A DNA stretch of 64,000 bases. It comes from Candidatus Endolissoclinum faulkneri L2. GTDB lineage: Bacteria; Pseudomonadota; Alphaproteobacteria; Thalassobaculales; Thalassobaculaceae. The stretch is from contig NC_019566.1 in assembly GCF_000319385.1 (NCBI RefSeq), positions 697,266 through 761,265 of the forward strand, given 5' to 3'. Numbering within the stretch: position 1 is the first letter of the stretch; each line of letters starts with the position of its first letter. The notes below the pieces were generated by a model. It had not been told where the DNA came from. It was given only the letters and a program-made list of their open reading frames with translations, and ran no database searches. Below, piece after piece: positions 54,218 to 63,462 of this stretch. Made by a program: the position numbers and the translations under genes.

Positions 54218-55867
54218 TTATTGCTCAGCTAATCGATAAACCGTGATATTTACCTTATCGCCATGCGAGTAATTTAATCCACACACTTCTCCAATCGACT
54301 TTACTTGCATAAAGCGAGCTGCGGTAGCAGCAAGAAATTCTTCCTGCTGATTATGTTCGATCGCAGCTATGATACAAGTCGATTGCTTATTGTATAATAA
54401 ATCTGCTGCTCCCTCGGCATTGCTCAATTTGGTATTAGTGCCATGGACAAAAACTATGCTTGGTTCTGAAAATCCAGCGATAACTAATTGTCTATTCTTA
54501 CAATTTCTTTCTTTAAAAACAAGCTTATAGAGCGATTGAGCAATCCAAAGTCGATTAAGTGACGGAATCACCAATGCAAAAATTAAAGTGTAAAAAATAC
54601 AAACACTAACAGCTAAATGAATCAACCGCTGCAAAGATAATTCAATTAAAAAACGAACCATTAATATGACTAAAATAATGCCAGCGCTAAAAGCGCTGAT
54701 GCTTAAAAAAGTTACTCCGCCTGCAAGATAAATCTCAGCAATAATTGGGAAAATAGCCAACAAAATGCTTACTAAAATCACAATAAAATTAAACAGTTTC
54801 TGAACTATAAAGCCTTTTCCTACAGATACTAAATTAGTACCAGTTGTCAAAAATAGACCTGTAAGAATTGCAATAGCTGGATATGTAGGAAAAGTGTAGT
54901 GCGGTAATTTAGTTACAACCAATTCAAATACTACAAAGGTAGGTCCAATCCAACATATCAAGAATCGTATATCTGGAGATATTCGACGAGTCCACGCGAA
55001 AATCGCGGTGCCTGCACCCAAAGCACTACATGGCCAGAATACTAAAAAGAATAATAGCATGTGATATCCAGGCGGTGCACCATGGTGGTCATCCCCTCTC
55101 GTAATCTTCCCCAAGAGCGCATGACCAATGGATTCCTCTAGAAAGCTAGTCCCAGAATTCATGCTAATCGCTATAATCCAAGGAGCTACTATAACAACAT
55201 TTAGGACAATACCAGAAATCCAGTAAAGACGTTGTAGCAACTCACGATTATTGTTCCACAAGCACCAAAAAGTAATGGTAGTTCCAAGTACAAGAGTAAT
55301 TATCGGCCCTTTGATCAACAAACCGATCCCATGAAACATCCAAAAAGCTAAAGGCGAGCGTAACCTACCAGTAAAAAATCTTTCAGGTTTTTTGGGACGA
55401 GTAGCAATTCGGTGCAGAGCAATTTGTGCTGCCAGAATAGTAGCGACTAGAAGCGCGTCTGTTTTAGCAGTACGTGCTTCTACGCTTGTAATCAATGCCA
55501 GAGCTATAACAATACCTGAAACAACTCCCGATTCCGCCGATCCTAATTGAGCAGATAGCCATGTAGTCATTGCAACTATACTGATAGCTGCCAAGAGAGA
55601 TGGAAAGCGATAAGCCCAAATGCCAACTTGCGGACCACCAGCAAGAATTTTTGCACTGGCTGCCTGCAACCAATAAATACCAATCGGTTTCACATAGCGC
55701 GGCAAATTCTGGAATCTTATATCTACTAGATCACCAGTTTCTAACATTTGACGTGATGCTTGAGCATAACGTGCTTCATCACGGTCCATGACTGGTATTT
55801 GAAAAATACCAGGCATTAAAGCGATTAAAGCGATTGATAGTACTATAATCCAATGTCGAATTAACAA
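54218..55867 (-). CDS. ArnT-like glycosyltransferase family 39 membrane protein
   Basis: Polytopic transferase that uses a polyprenyl-phosphate sugar to modify an envelope acceptor, by family analogy lipid A or a surface glycan. The 549-residue protein has about twelve hydrophobic helices. It carries the GT39 acidic motif near the N-terminus (VMDRDEARYAQASRQMLETGD, first periplasmic loop) and FQNLPRYVKPIGIYWLQAA, then a soluble C-terminal part. It starts at TTG 55867 with AGGTAG upstream, 38 bases after the GT2 stop. The GT2 enzyme upstream would make the polyprenyl-phosphate sugar donor. Confidence 0.85.
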   Translation of the reverse strand: MLIRHWIIVLSIALIALMPGIFQIPVMDRDEARYAQASRQMLETGDLVDIRFQNLPRYVKPIGIYWLQAASAKILAGGPQVGIWAYRFPSLLAAISIVAMTTWLSAQLGSAESGVVSGIVIALALITSVEARTAKTDALLVATILAAQIALHRIATRPKKPERFFTGRLRSPLAFWMFHGIGLLIKGPIITLVLGTTITFWCLWNNNRELLQRLYWISGIVLNVVIVAPWIIAISMNSGTSFLEESIGHALLGKITRGDDHHGAPPGYHMLLFFLVFWPCSALGAGTAIFAWTRRISPDIRFLICWIGPTFVVFELVVTKLPHYTFPTYPAIAILTGLFLTTGTNLVSVGKGFIVQKLFNFIVILVSILLAIFPIIAEIYLAGGVTFLSISAFSAGIILVILMVRFLIELSLQRLIHLAVSVCIFYTLIFALVIPSLNRLWIAQSLYKLVFKERNCKNRQLVIAGFSEPSIVFVHGTNTKLSNAEGAADLLYNKQSTCIIAAIEHNQQEEFLAATAARFMQVKSIGEVCGLNYSHGDKVNITVYRLAEQ

Positions 55868-55905
55868 GATATTTACTACCTAAAATTTTTGAGACACATT
55901 ACAAT

Positions 55906-56616
55906 TTATTGTATCTTTTTGTGCTCTGTGATCAGAGTACTACCTAAAGTAGTGCGACGTAATAACCAAAATACACCAAGCAAATCGATGATTCCTACTA
56001 AGGCACGGCTAATATTATTATATTTAGATCTTCCTACTCTACGAGGCCGATCGTTAACTGAAACATGCAGCGTTTCATAGCCGTAGCGTTTAGTTAGCGC
56101 AGGCATATAACGATGCAGGCTATCAAAATAAGGAAAAGCTAAAAATAATGGCCTCAGGATTACTTTGAGTCCGCAAGCCGCATCGGGGCAGTTATCACGC
56201 AATAAAATTTGCCTCAAGAAATTCGCAATACGTGATGCTACTAAACGTCTAATTCCCGCAGTGCGGTGTCGACGTATGCCAGCCACAAGACCGACTTTAC
56301 CAACTTTTGTCAGATCTATTTGAGCAGCCATCGCTAGCACGTCCGCTGGATCATTTTCGCCATCGCCGTCTATTGTTGCTATCCAAAGAGCAGTTGCTAG
56401 CATTGCCCCAGTGCGCAATGCTGCACTTTTATTCGATCTTTTAGAGTGACGAGCCAATATTATGCGTGAATCATTAGTTGCTAGTTGCTGCACAATCTCA
56501 TAAGTTTCATCGCAACTGCCGTCATCAACAACTACAACTTGTACGTGATAGAATGCTCCAATCTTATCAAGCACCTCGTGCAATAAAGTTGCTATGGCTC
56601 CTGCTTCATCCCGCAC
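55906..56616 (-). CDS. Glycosyltransferase family 2 (polyprenyl-phosphate sugar synthase type), 5' end damaged
   Basis: Transfers a nucleotide-sugar residue to polyprenyl phosphate (DPM1/ArnC-like). Seen: VVVVDDGSCDETYEIV, TIDGDGENDPADV with the metal-binding DxD, CGLKVILR and a C-terminal membrane segment GIIDLLGVFWLLRR. The first usable canonical start, GTG 56616, would miss the conserved first strand, encoded just upstream as I-S-V-I-I-P-V-R-D-E. In the same frame ATGs lie at 56694 and 56679, but TAA at 56671-56673 separates them from the conserved region. Either a rare ATT start is used or a nonsense mutation has struck. The rest of the frame is clean. Confidence 0.8.
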   Translation of the reverse strand: MRDEAGAIATLLHEVLDKIGAFYHVQVVVVDDGSCDETYEIVQQLATNDSRIILARHSKRSNKSAALRTGAMLATALWIATIDGDGENDPADVLAMAAQIDLTKVGKVGLVAGIRRHRTAGIRRLVASRIANFLRQILLRDNCPDAACGLKVILRPLFLAFPYFDSLHRYMPALTKRYGYETLHVSVNDRPRRVGRSKYNNISRALVGIIDLLGVFWLLRRTTLGSTLITEHKKIQ

Positions 56617-56737
56617 GGGGATAATGACACTAATCGAAGATGGATGAATTTGATTGGCTAAACGAATAATTTATAGCATCTTTTCTATAAACATACTGGT
56701 GAATAATGCGAAAATAAAACCTATAATCTTAAATACT

Positions 56738-57760
56738 TCACCTTAACAGTCTTCGAAAGAGCGCCCTGTAATTAGCGATACAGGCAACCTTGCTAAACTC
56801 GGCAGCATGTCGAGCGCTACCAGCGTTACTTAACCGATGCGCTAGCTCGTTATTTTGTATCATCAAAAGCAAAGCATCACGCAGTGAGTTTACCTCATCC
56901 TTTGTAACTAACAAACCATCGCTCCCATTACATATAAATTCTACAGGTCCATCAGTATTGGTCGCGATTAGAGGTTTACCATAAGCCCATGCTTCAAGCA
57001 TAACTGTCCCAAAAGGCTCGTACCGTGAGGGTAAAACTACTATATCACAACTTCGAAAGAAAGCTCCAGTATCGCGTCTCCATCCGAAAAAACTTACCCT
57101 ATCGTTTATACCTAGCTCCAATGATAATCTTTTTAACAATTTTTTTTCTGGACCACTACCGGCTATCCATAGATAAATCTGAGTTTGATCTTCTATAGCG
57201 CGCATAAGCAAATCTAAACCCTTCACTCTATGGAGACGAGACGGAGTAAAAATTATTGTCGCTTCCTCAGGCACCCCTAGAGATGCGCGATCAAGTGCTG
57301 GGGTTTTGTCGCATTCAGCAAAATTATAGATCACACTGCATTGATCATTGGGCCAGCCTTGATCGATGACATAGCGGCGAATTCCCTCTGTTATGCAAAC
57401 CAGATGGTCGCAATTAAGAAAATAATTTAAGTTGTACAACCCGCCCAATCGAGCAACTTTAGCATGCGTTCCTTCTGGCATAAACGCGCTAGCACGCTTC
57501 ATGTAAGACAGCACAATATCAGGTTGAAATTTTGTTATCACATTATGAAGAGATTTTTTAGTATAAAAATCCATACAAGAGCAAAAAGGTGCTTCTGAAA
57601 CCCATACCCCAGCAGCTTCTAAAGCAGCACGACGGTGCTGATTAGGGCGAATTACTGCCCTGCATTGTTCACCTGCTTCGGCAAGTGCACTAGTTATGTT
57701 AACAAAAAATGTCTCTGCTCCACCGTTAACGGCACCCGCTATGATCGAAAGTATTCGCAT
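56738..57760 (-). CDS. Glycosyltransferase family 4 (GT-B fold)
   Basis: Retaining sugar transferase of lipopolysaccharide or surface glycan synthesis; acceptor unknown. The 340-residue protein has the GT4 N-terminal loop MRILSIIAGAVNGGAETFFVN. In the C-terminal Rossmann half are FTPSRLHRVKGLDLLMRAI, IAGSGPEKKLL, FFGWRRD and the E-x7-E motif EPFGTVMLEAWAYGKP. It is first of three glycosyltransferase genes on the minus strand (GT4, GT2, GT39), spaced closely enough for one transcript. No ribosome site better than a few purines is visible before the ATG. Confidence 0.9.
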   Translation of the reverse strand: MRILSIIAGAVNGGAETFFVNITSALAEAGEQCRAVIRPNQHRRAALEAAGVWVSEAPFCSCMDFYTKKSLHNVITKFQPDIVLSYMKRASAFMPEGTHAKVARLGGLYNLNYFLNCDHLVCITEGIRRYVIDQGWPNDQCSVIYNFAECDKTPALDRASLGVPEEATIIFTPSRLHRVKGLDLLMRAIEDQTQIYLWIAGSGPEKKLLKRLSLELGINDRVSFFGWRRDTGAFFRSCDIVVLPSRYEPFGTVMLEAWAYGKPLIATNTDGPVEFICNGSDGLLVTKDEVNSLRDALLLMIQNNELAHRLSNAGSARHAAEFSKVACIANYRALFRRLLR

Positions 57761-58682
57761 GATATTTTTAAGTCAGCATAGATGTTTAGGTTAATCAGTT
57801 GAAGTTTAAGTCATAAAACAAGTTATCACAAATTTAGATAAGCTGACGCAAAAATCTTTTAAAGAAAGCAGCGTCAAAATGCTTCTACAAGCTGCATGAA
57901 ATTTTATAAATTTTTCTAGCAAAATTTTTTGCTATTGATTTGATTATAGTAACTGACTAGTCAACTTAAAATTGAATCTATTTTATAGATACAATAAAGC
58001 GATATTTGCATTAAAAATAAATAACTAACACAGCGTCTGGTATCGGTTAGTTGGACTTTAAGTGTGGAAATTTAAGTTGATTTGCAATATGCTTAAGTAA
58101 TGATTATCAAATGCATTGTAGTAAGTAATTCAGTGCACTTAAACGCTCATGAATTTAACAAATATTTAGTAGATTATCAAAGTAAGGCAAATACTTTTAC
58201 GCATTGGCGACAATTTATCATCTGAAATTTCATAAAAGTTGAAATTTTATCATTAAATATTTGCTACCTAAGCAATAAAAAGTTTTTAAACTACTTTAAT
58301 ATAATCAATACAATATTGATATTGTCAAATGACAATTCGTAAACTATGATAACAAGCTTTAACTAACAAATCTCCTTTGAACTAATCACTATATTTAACT
58401 AGTAAAACAATATTTTTCTATATGCTTGCATATATGTCCGCAGCAGCGTTATAAAACGTCAAAGATTTCTTATGGAATAACTAGTTTTGCTTTCTGGAAA
58501 ATGGGTTTATGGGCAATAATTTTATGATTAGATGCTAACTTACAATAGTCTGCACACTAACAAGCTTTTTCCGAACTCAGTTTCTTGTAATTGGTTATGG
58601 ATTCCTCAGGTGTTCAAACCGTACCTTAAGCTGTTGCTCGTTAAGGTTGAACCAGAAAAAACAAATCCTTTAAGGAAAAAAC
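57761..58682. other. Divergent spacer upstream of the rpsB operon
   Basis: AT-rich except for the last 110 bases, which form the rpsB leader. That leader has GGTGTTCAAACC and AAGGTTGAACC able to pair, a possible autoregulatory hairpin, and AAGGA before the ATG. No gene seen. Confidence 0.5.
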
Positions 58683-59453
58683 ATGACTGTTCCTAATTTT
58701 ACCATGCACCAACTGCTCGAAGCCGGTGTCCATTTTGGGCATCATACCCGACGCTGGAACCCAAAAATGGAACCATATATCTTCGGCGTTCGCAATAACG
58801 TCCATATCCTAGATCTGCGTCAAACCGTTCCGCTATTGCATCAGGCTCTTGAGGCAGTGCGTGATATTGTCGCTAACAATGGACGAGTATTATTCGTTGG
58901 TACTAAACGCCAAGCTGCTGACATGATTGCTAAAGCTGCACAAGAATCCGGCCAGTATTATGTTAATCACCGATGGCTTGGCGGCATGCTAACAAACTGG
59001 AAGACTATATCTAATTCGATTAAACGTTTACGGGAGTTAGAGGAACGTATGGAAGCAGGGATAGATGGCTTAACTAAAAAAGAAACGCTCGGCTTATCTC
59101 GTGAACGCGATAAACTTGGACGCGCACTGGACGGAATTAAAGAGATGGGTGGGTTACCTAATATTATGGTCGTAATCGATACTAACAAAGAGTCTCTCGC
59201 AATTCAGGAAGCAAACACGCTTGATATACCTGTCGTGGCTATCTTAGATAGCAACTGTGATCCAGATGGCTTGACTTATCCAATTCCTGGTAATGACGAT
59301 GCTATACGTGCTATTGCACTGTATACAGAATTAATGGGACAAGCTGTCATTGGTGGTATTAAAGCTGAAGCAGCTGCTTCCGGTATTGGTGTTAGCGAGT
59401 GTAACGGTACTTCAACTGAATCAAAACTCGCTAATGAGAACGCTTCTTTATAA
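58683..59453 (+). CDS. rpsB: 30S ribosomal protein S2
   Basis: Small-subunit protein. The 256 residues start [29 protein letters not shown], a diagnostic S2 N-terminus with the zinc-region histidines. [39 protein letters not shown] and [30 protein letters not shown] follow. AAGGA lies seven bases before the ATG. It heads the conserved rpsB-tsf-pyrH-frr-uppS-cdsA-dxr order of alphaproteobacteria. Confidence 0.97.
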   Translation: MTVPNFTMHQLLEAGVHFGHHTRRWNPKMEPYIFGVRNNVHILDLRQTVPLLHQALEAVRDIVANNGRVLFVGTKRQAADMIAKAAQESGQYYVNHRWLGGMLTNWKTISNSIKRLRELEERMEAGIDGLTKKETLGLSRERDKLGRALDGIKEMGGLPNIMVVIDTNKESLAIQEANTLDIPVVAILDSNCDPDGLTYPIPGNDDAIRAIALYTELMGQAVIGGIKAEAAASGIGVSECNGTSTESKLANENASL

Positions 59454-59460
59454 TTTGTCT

Positions 59461-59486
59461 TTACAGTTTGGTCAACCAAACTGTAA
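59461..59486 (+). promoter_or_regulatory. Hairpin between rpsB and tsf
   Basis: TTACAGTTTGG-TCAA-CCAAACTGTAA, an 11-base perfect stem starting eight bases after the rpsB stop, with no T-tract. It suits partial termination or transcript processing that lets S2 and EF-Ts levels differ; the rpsB-tsf gap holds such a site in other bacteria. Confidence 0.55.
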
Positions 59487-59554
59487 CTACTTAAAAATTA
59501 GGCTATAATTATGGTCAAATTAATAAAACATTACTAGCGCAAGAGGATTAAATC

Positions 59555-60478
59555 ATGACTGTTACTGCTTCTTTGGTGAAAGAATTGCGCGAGAAGTCCG
59601 GCGCAGGAATGATGGATTGCAAAAAAGCTTTGATTGAGACCGGAGGTTATCTCGATGCTGCTGTAGACTGGCTACGCAAAAAAGGATTAGTTGCAGCAGC
59701 AAAAAAATCAAGCCGCATAGCCGCAGATGGTCTAGTTGGTGTTGTGGTAAATGACAATAAGGGTGCCATATTAGAGGTCAACTCTGAAACTGATTTTTTG
59801 GCAAGGAACGAAGTTTTCAAAAACTTTGTTTCAACAGTAACCAATTTGGTAGTTCGACATGGGGAAGATATAGAAAACTTAAACAATATAACATATCCAG
59901 CAACTTGCCGTACTGTTGCCGAACAACTGGCTAGCAATGTCGCAATCATAGGAGAAAAAATCTCCTTACGTCGAGCAAAAATATTATCAGTATCCGATGG
60001 GGTTGTAGTGCCTTATGTTCACAACGCTGTGCAACCTGGATTAGGTAAGATCGGCGTCTTGGTTGCTCTAGATTCTACAGGGGACAAAGCTAAGCTCTAT
60101 GATATCGGCAAACAAATTGCTATGCATGTTGCCGCTGCAGCTCCGAGGTGTCTTTCTATCGAGGATTTGGACAAGGAAGCTACTAAGCGAGAGCGTAGCA
60201 TTCTTACAGAGCAGATTGATTCTATCAAAAATAGAGATGATATTACTGCCAAGATAATCGAAGGCCGTATGCAAAAGTTTTATCAAGATGTCGTTCTTTT
60301 AGAACAAAAATTTGTTATAAATGGAGAAATCCAAATTTCAGAGTTTGTTGAGAACGCAAGTAACAGTGTTGGCGCACCAGTTAACCTGAGTGGTTTTGCT
60401 CGTATTCAGCTTGGTGAAGGCATAGAACGCAAGGAGGCTAATTTCGCAACTCAAGTTGCTGCATCCCTGGCTTCTTAA
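59555..60478 (+). CDS. tsf: Elongation factor Ts
   Basis: Nucleotide exchange factor for EF-Tu. The 307-residue protein begins with the UBA-like N-terminal domain MTVTASLVKELREKSGAGMMDCKKALIETGG. The interaction block follows: EVNSETDFLARNEVFKNFV, with the TDF-x-ARN core that displaces nucleotide from EF-Tu. A second half contains KIGVLVALDSTGDKAKLYDIGKQIAMHVAAAAP. AGAGGA precedes the ATG. No sign of decay. Confidence 0.97.
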   Translation: MTVTASLVKELREKSGAGMMDCKKALIETGGYLDAAVDWLRKKGLVAAAKKSSRIAADGLVGVVVNDNKGAILEVNSETDFLARNEVFKNFVSTVTNLVVRHGEDIENLNNITYPATCRTVAEQLASNVAIIGEKISLRRAKILSVSDGVVVPYVHNAVQPGLGKIGVLVALDSTGDKAKLYDIGKQIAMHVAAAAPRCLSIEDLDKEATKRERSILTEQIDSIKNRDDITAKIIEGRMQKFYQDVVLLEQKFVINGEIQISEFVENASNSVGAPVNLSGFARIQLGEGIERKEANFATQVAASLAS

Positions 60479-60523
60479 GCTGGCTATAAAAAATAAAAGC
60501 CATAGCGACAAGGAGAGAGGCGC

Positions 60524-61285
60524 ATGGCAAAAAACAGCTGCCAAGAAACAGCAAAAAATGAAGCTAAAAAATCAACTACATCCTACAGACGTGTCCTTCT
60601 AAAAATCTCCGGCGAATTTATAATGGGTGACTTTGCCTATGGAATCGACCCGAAGATGGTTGATTGGGTAGCTCGCGAGATTTATTTGGTTTCTAAATCC
60701 GGCGCTGAAATCTGTCTAGTTATTGGCGGTGGAAACATTTTCCGTGGAATCTCTGCAAAAGTTGCCGGAATAGAACGAGTAACCGGAGACTATATGGGTA
60801 TGTTAGCTACAATAATTAATTCATTGGCCATGCAAAGTGCCCTAGAACGCCACAATATTCAAACCAGAGTTATGTCTGCCTTGCCAATCGCAGCAGTTTG
60901 CGAGCCTTACATACGTCGGCGTGCCATGCGGCATATGGATAAGGGAAGAGTAGTTATCTTCGCTGCCGGCACAGGAAATCCGTTCTTTACTACTGATACC
61001 GCTGCCGCTCTGCGTGCTTCCGAGATGGGTTGTCAGGCCTTATTAAAAGCAACCAAGGTTGATGGTGTGTACGACGCTGACCCGATGAAGGTATCAACCG
61101 CAAAACGCTATGACCGTTTGAGCTACATGGAAGTACTTACACGTGACTTAAAAGTAATGGATGCCTCTGCGATCTCACTTGCTCGCGAAAACGATATCCC
61201 AATTCTCGTATTTTCCATAAACAACAGCGGAGCATTTGCCGATGTAGTTCAAGCTAAAGGTCGTTACACGATTATTACGGAGTAG
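60524..61285 (+). CDS. pyrH: Uridylate kinase
   Basis: Phosphorylates UMP to UDP for nucleic acid and sugar-nucleotide synthesis. The 253-residue hexameric kinase shows [14 protein letters not shown], the usual KLSGE-type ATP site with Phe where Ala is common. [52 protein letters not shown] and [12 protein letters not shown] follow. A short Lys/Ser-rich N-terminal extension precedes the fold. AAGGAGAG lies upstream of the ATG; the gene is seven bases before frr. Confidence 0.96.
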   Translation: MAKNSCQETAKNEAKKSTTSYRRVLLKISGEFIMGDFAYGIDPKMVDWVAREIYLVSKSGAEICLVIGGGNIFRGISAKVAGIERVTGDYMGMLATIINSLAMQSALERHNIQTRVMSALPIAAVCEPYIRRRAMRHMDKGRVVIFAAGTGNPFFTTDTAAALRASEMGCQALLKATKVDGVYDADPMKVSTAKRYDRLSYMEVLTRDLKVMDASAISLARENDIPILVFSINNSGAFADVVQAKGRYTIITE

Positions 61286-61292
61286 CTTAAGT

Positions 61293-61850
61293 ATGGCAAA
61301 ACTAGATCTCGATGACATTCAACGACGCATGGATGGGGCCGTAGCTAATCTAAAAAGCGATTTCTGTAGTTTGCGGACCGGAAGAGCTTCAGCTAATATG
61401 CTAGATTCAGTTATGGTAAACGCATACGGTACGAAAATTTCCTTAAACCAGATTAGTACAGTTAGCGTTCTTGAACACCGAATGCTATCGGTACAAGTGT
61501 GGGATGGAGGTATGAACAAAGTAGTAGAAAAAGCAATTCGCGATAGCGATCTAGGTTTGAATCCGCAATCATACGGTAAGACAATACATATATCTTTGCC
61601 AGATTTATCTGAGGAGCGAAGCAAGCAAGTGAGAAGAATTGCGGCAAAATATGCTGAAAACGCAAAAATTGCCGTGCGTAACGTACGCAGAGACGGTATG
61701 GATATATTGAAGAAGCTGGAAAAGGATGGTTGTCTAAGCCGAGACGAACGTCGTTTATACGAACAAGATATTCAGGAGCTTACCAATATATACGTTAAAA
61801 AAATTGATGAGGCTTTAGAGGATAAAGACAAAGACATCATGCAGGTTTGA
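61293..61850 (+). CDS. frr: Ribosome recycling factor
   Basis: Splits post-termination ribosomes together with EF-G. The 185-residue product has the RRF blocks RRMDGAVANLKSDFCSLRTGRASANMLD, YGTKISLNQISTVSV and VWDGGMNKVVEKAIRDSDLGLNP. LPDLSEERSKQVRRIAAKYAENAKIAVRNVRRDGMD lies in domain I. GGAG, inside the end of pyrH, serves as ribosome site. The stop is one base before the uppS ATG. Confidence 0.97.
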   Translation: MAKLDLDDIQRRMDGAVANLKSDFCSLRTGRASANMLDSVMVNAYGTKISLNQISTVSVLEHRMLSVQVWDGGMNKVVEKAIRDSDLGLNPQSYGKTIHISLPDLSEERSKQVRRIAAKYAENAKIAVRNVRRDGMDILKKLEKDGCLSRDERRLYEQDIQELTNIYVKKIDEALEDKDKDIMQV

Positions 61851-61851
61851 A

Positions 61852-62592
61852 ATGGTGAATGCAACACCGTTCATTAGTTCTCTTTCTCCAGCTTCTCTCC
61901 TCCATGTGGCAGTTATCATGGATGGTAACGGACGTTGGGCTCGTTCTCGGGGGATGCCGCGCACTTTTGGACATCGAGAAGGGATGAAAGCAGTTAATCG
62001 AGTAGTAGATTGCGCTCCGCAACTCGGTATTACCCACCTAACTATGTTTGGTTTTTCCTCAGAAAATTGGAGCCGGCCTCAAGAGGAAATTTCTGAATTG
62101 ATGAATATCCTTCGTTACTATTTACAACGCGAAGTAATTGGGTTGCATAAAAATAATGTCTGCATTAGAATGCTTGGAGATCGAGATAGAATGACAGGTG
62201 ATATCGTAGCGCTTATTAATAAAGCTGAGCAGCTAACTGCTAGGAATACTGGTCTTAGTTTAAATATAGCGCTAAGCTACGGTGGTCGCTGTGAAATTAC
62301 TAAAGCGGTACGTCGCATCGCCAATGCTGTAGCAGATGGTAAACTCTCTCCCTCTGCAATCAATAACGAGATAGTAAATTCTAGCTTGGATACTAAAGGC
62401 ATTCCCGATCCTGATTTATTAATTCGTACCAGCGGTGAATACCGAATTTCTAATTTTCTACTTTGGCAAATTGCCTATGCTGAGCTTGTTTTTACCGACG
62501 TTCTTTGGCCTGATTTTGGTAAAACCCATCTAGTAAAAGCGCTAGAAGAATTTTCTCGTCGCTGCCGGCGTTATGGTCAGACGACCGTTTAA
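61852..62592 (+). CDS. uppS: Undecaprenyl diphosphate synthase (cis-prenyltransferase)
   Basis: Makes the C55 lipid carrier for peptidoglycan and surface glycans. The 246-residue protein has HVAVIMDGNGRWARSRGMPRTFGHREG with the catalytic Asp and FPP-binding Gly-Asn-Gly-Arg-Trp. Further blocks are TMFGFSSENWSRP, LNIALSYGGRCEI and PDPDLLIRTSGEYRISNFLLWQIAYAELVF. It is translationally coupled to frr. Its product, as undecaprenyl phosphate, would be the lipid used by the GT2/GT39 enzymes at 54-57 kb. Confidence 0.96.
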   Translation: MVNATPFISSLSPASLLHVAVIMDGNGRWARSRGMPRTFGHREGMKAVNRVVDCAPQLGITHLTMFGFSSENWSRPQEEISELMNILRYYLQREVIGLHKNNVCIRMLGDRDRMTGDIVALINKAEQLTARNTGLSLNIALSYGGRCEITKAVRRIANAVADGKLSPSAINNEIVNSSLDTKGIPDPDLLIRTSGEYRISNFLLWQIAYAELVFTDVLWPDFGKTHLVKALEEFSRRCRRYGQTTV

Positions 62593-62604
62593 TGAGGTAG
62601 GCAC

Positions 62605-63462
62605 ATGAAGATCTTCAAGGATGGTAGGATTGAGTATTTATCGGCATTAAATGAACGATTTGGTGATCTATGTAAACGAGTTATTTCCTCTTTGGTATTA
62701 CTTCCTGCGACTGGCTTACTAATATGGATAGGTGGCTTAGCATTTGATATCGGTATACTGATAGTCGCCAGTTGCATGTTATGGGAATGGGGTGGGTTGA
62801 TTGCTTCTCCTTTCGATCGTTACCGCACTAGACTAATTTTAGCAGTTGTCATGCTAGTATGCTTCTTGATGGCGCTTGCTTTCTGCTTTCCAGCAGGAAT
62901 GGTTTGTGCACTATTATTTGCCTCAATTCTTACACTATTCGCCAAACACCTTCGAATAGTAGAACAAATTTGGCTTGGCGTAGCAATAATCATGACAATA
63001 ATCCCCACCTTGGGAATCGTTTGGATGCGGTCATACATAGAATTTGGTTTAGAAACAGTAATCTATGTAATTACCAGTGTGGTAGCTACAGACATTGGCG
63101 CATATGTTAGCGGTAGCATTATTGGCGGCCCGAAGTTATTGCCTAAAGTAAGCCCATCTAAAACCTGGGCTGGATTAGGCGGAGGTATCGCGTCTTCAAT
63201 GCTGATTGCAACTATATTTACTATAGTGCTTGAAGAGGCTCGCATACCTGCACTAGTGCCGATAGCGATTTGCATTACCTTAGTCGCACAAATTGGTGAT
63301 TTATTAGAATCTGCCATCAAACGCCACTTTAATGTGAAAGATTCTGGTACTCTTATTCCAGGCCATGGCGGCGTTCTTGATAGGGTTGATGGTATGATGA
63401 CTGTTTTACCAATGGTTACGTTTGCGATTTGGATAAGCGGAAGGAGCGTTCTAAAGTGGTAG
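62605..63462 (+). CDS. cdsA: Phosphatidate cytidylyltransferase
   Basis: Integral-membrane enzyme activating phosphatidic acid to CDP-diacylglycerol. The 285-residue protein has about seven hydrophobic helices. The CDS signature is split across SPSKTWAGLGGG and GDLLESAIKRHFNVKDSGTLIPGHGGVLDRVDGM, which holds the metal-binding residues. It starts 12 bases after uppS and overlaps the dxr start by seven bases. It uses the product of PlsC (40.0-40.8 kb). Confidence 0.96.
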   Translation: MKIFKDGRIEYLSALNERFGDLCKRVISSLVLLPATGLLIWIGGLAFDIGILIVASCMLWEWGGLIASPFDRYRTRLILAVVMLVCFLMALAFCFPAGMVCALLFASILTLFAKHLRIVEQIWLGVAIIMTIIPTLGIVWMRSYIEFGLETVIYVITSVVATDIGAYVSGSIIGGPKLLPKVSPSKTWAGLGGGIASSMLIATIFTIVLEEARIPALVPIAICITLVAQIGDLLESAIKRHFNVKDSGTLIPGHGGVLDRVDGMMTVLPMVTFAIWISGRSVLKW

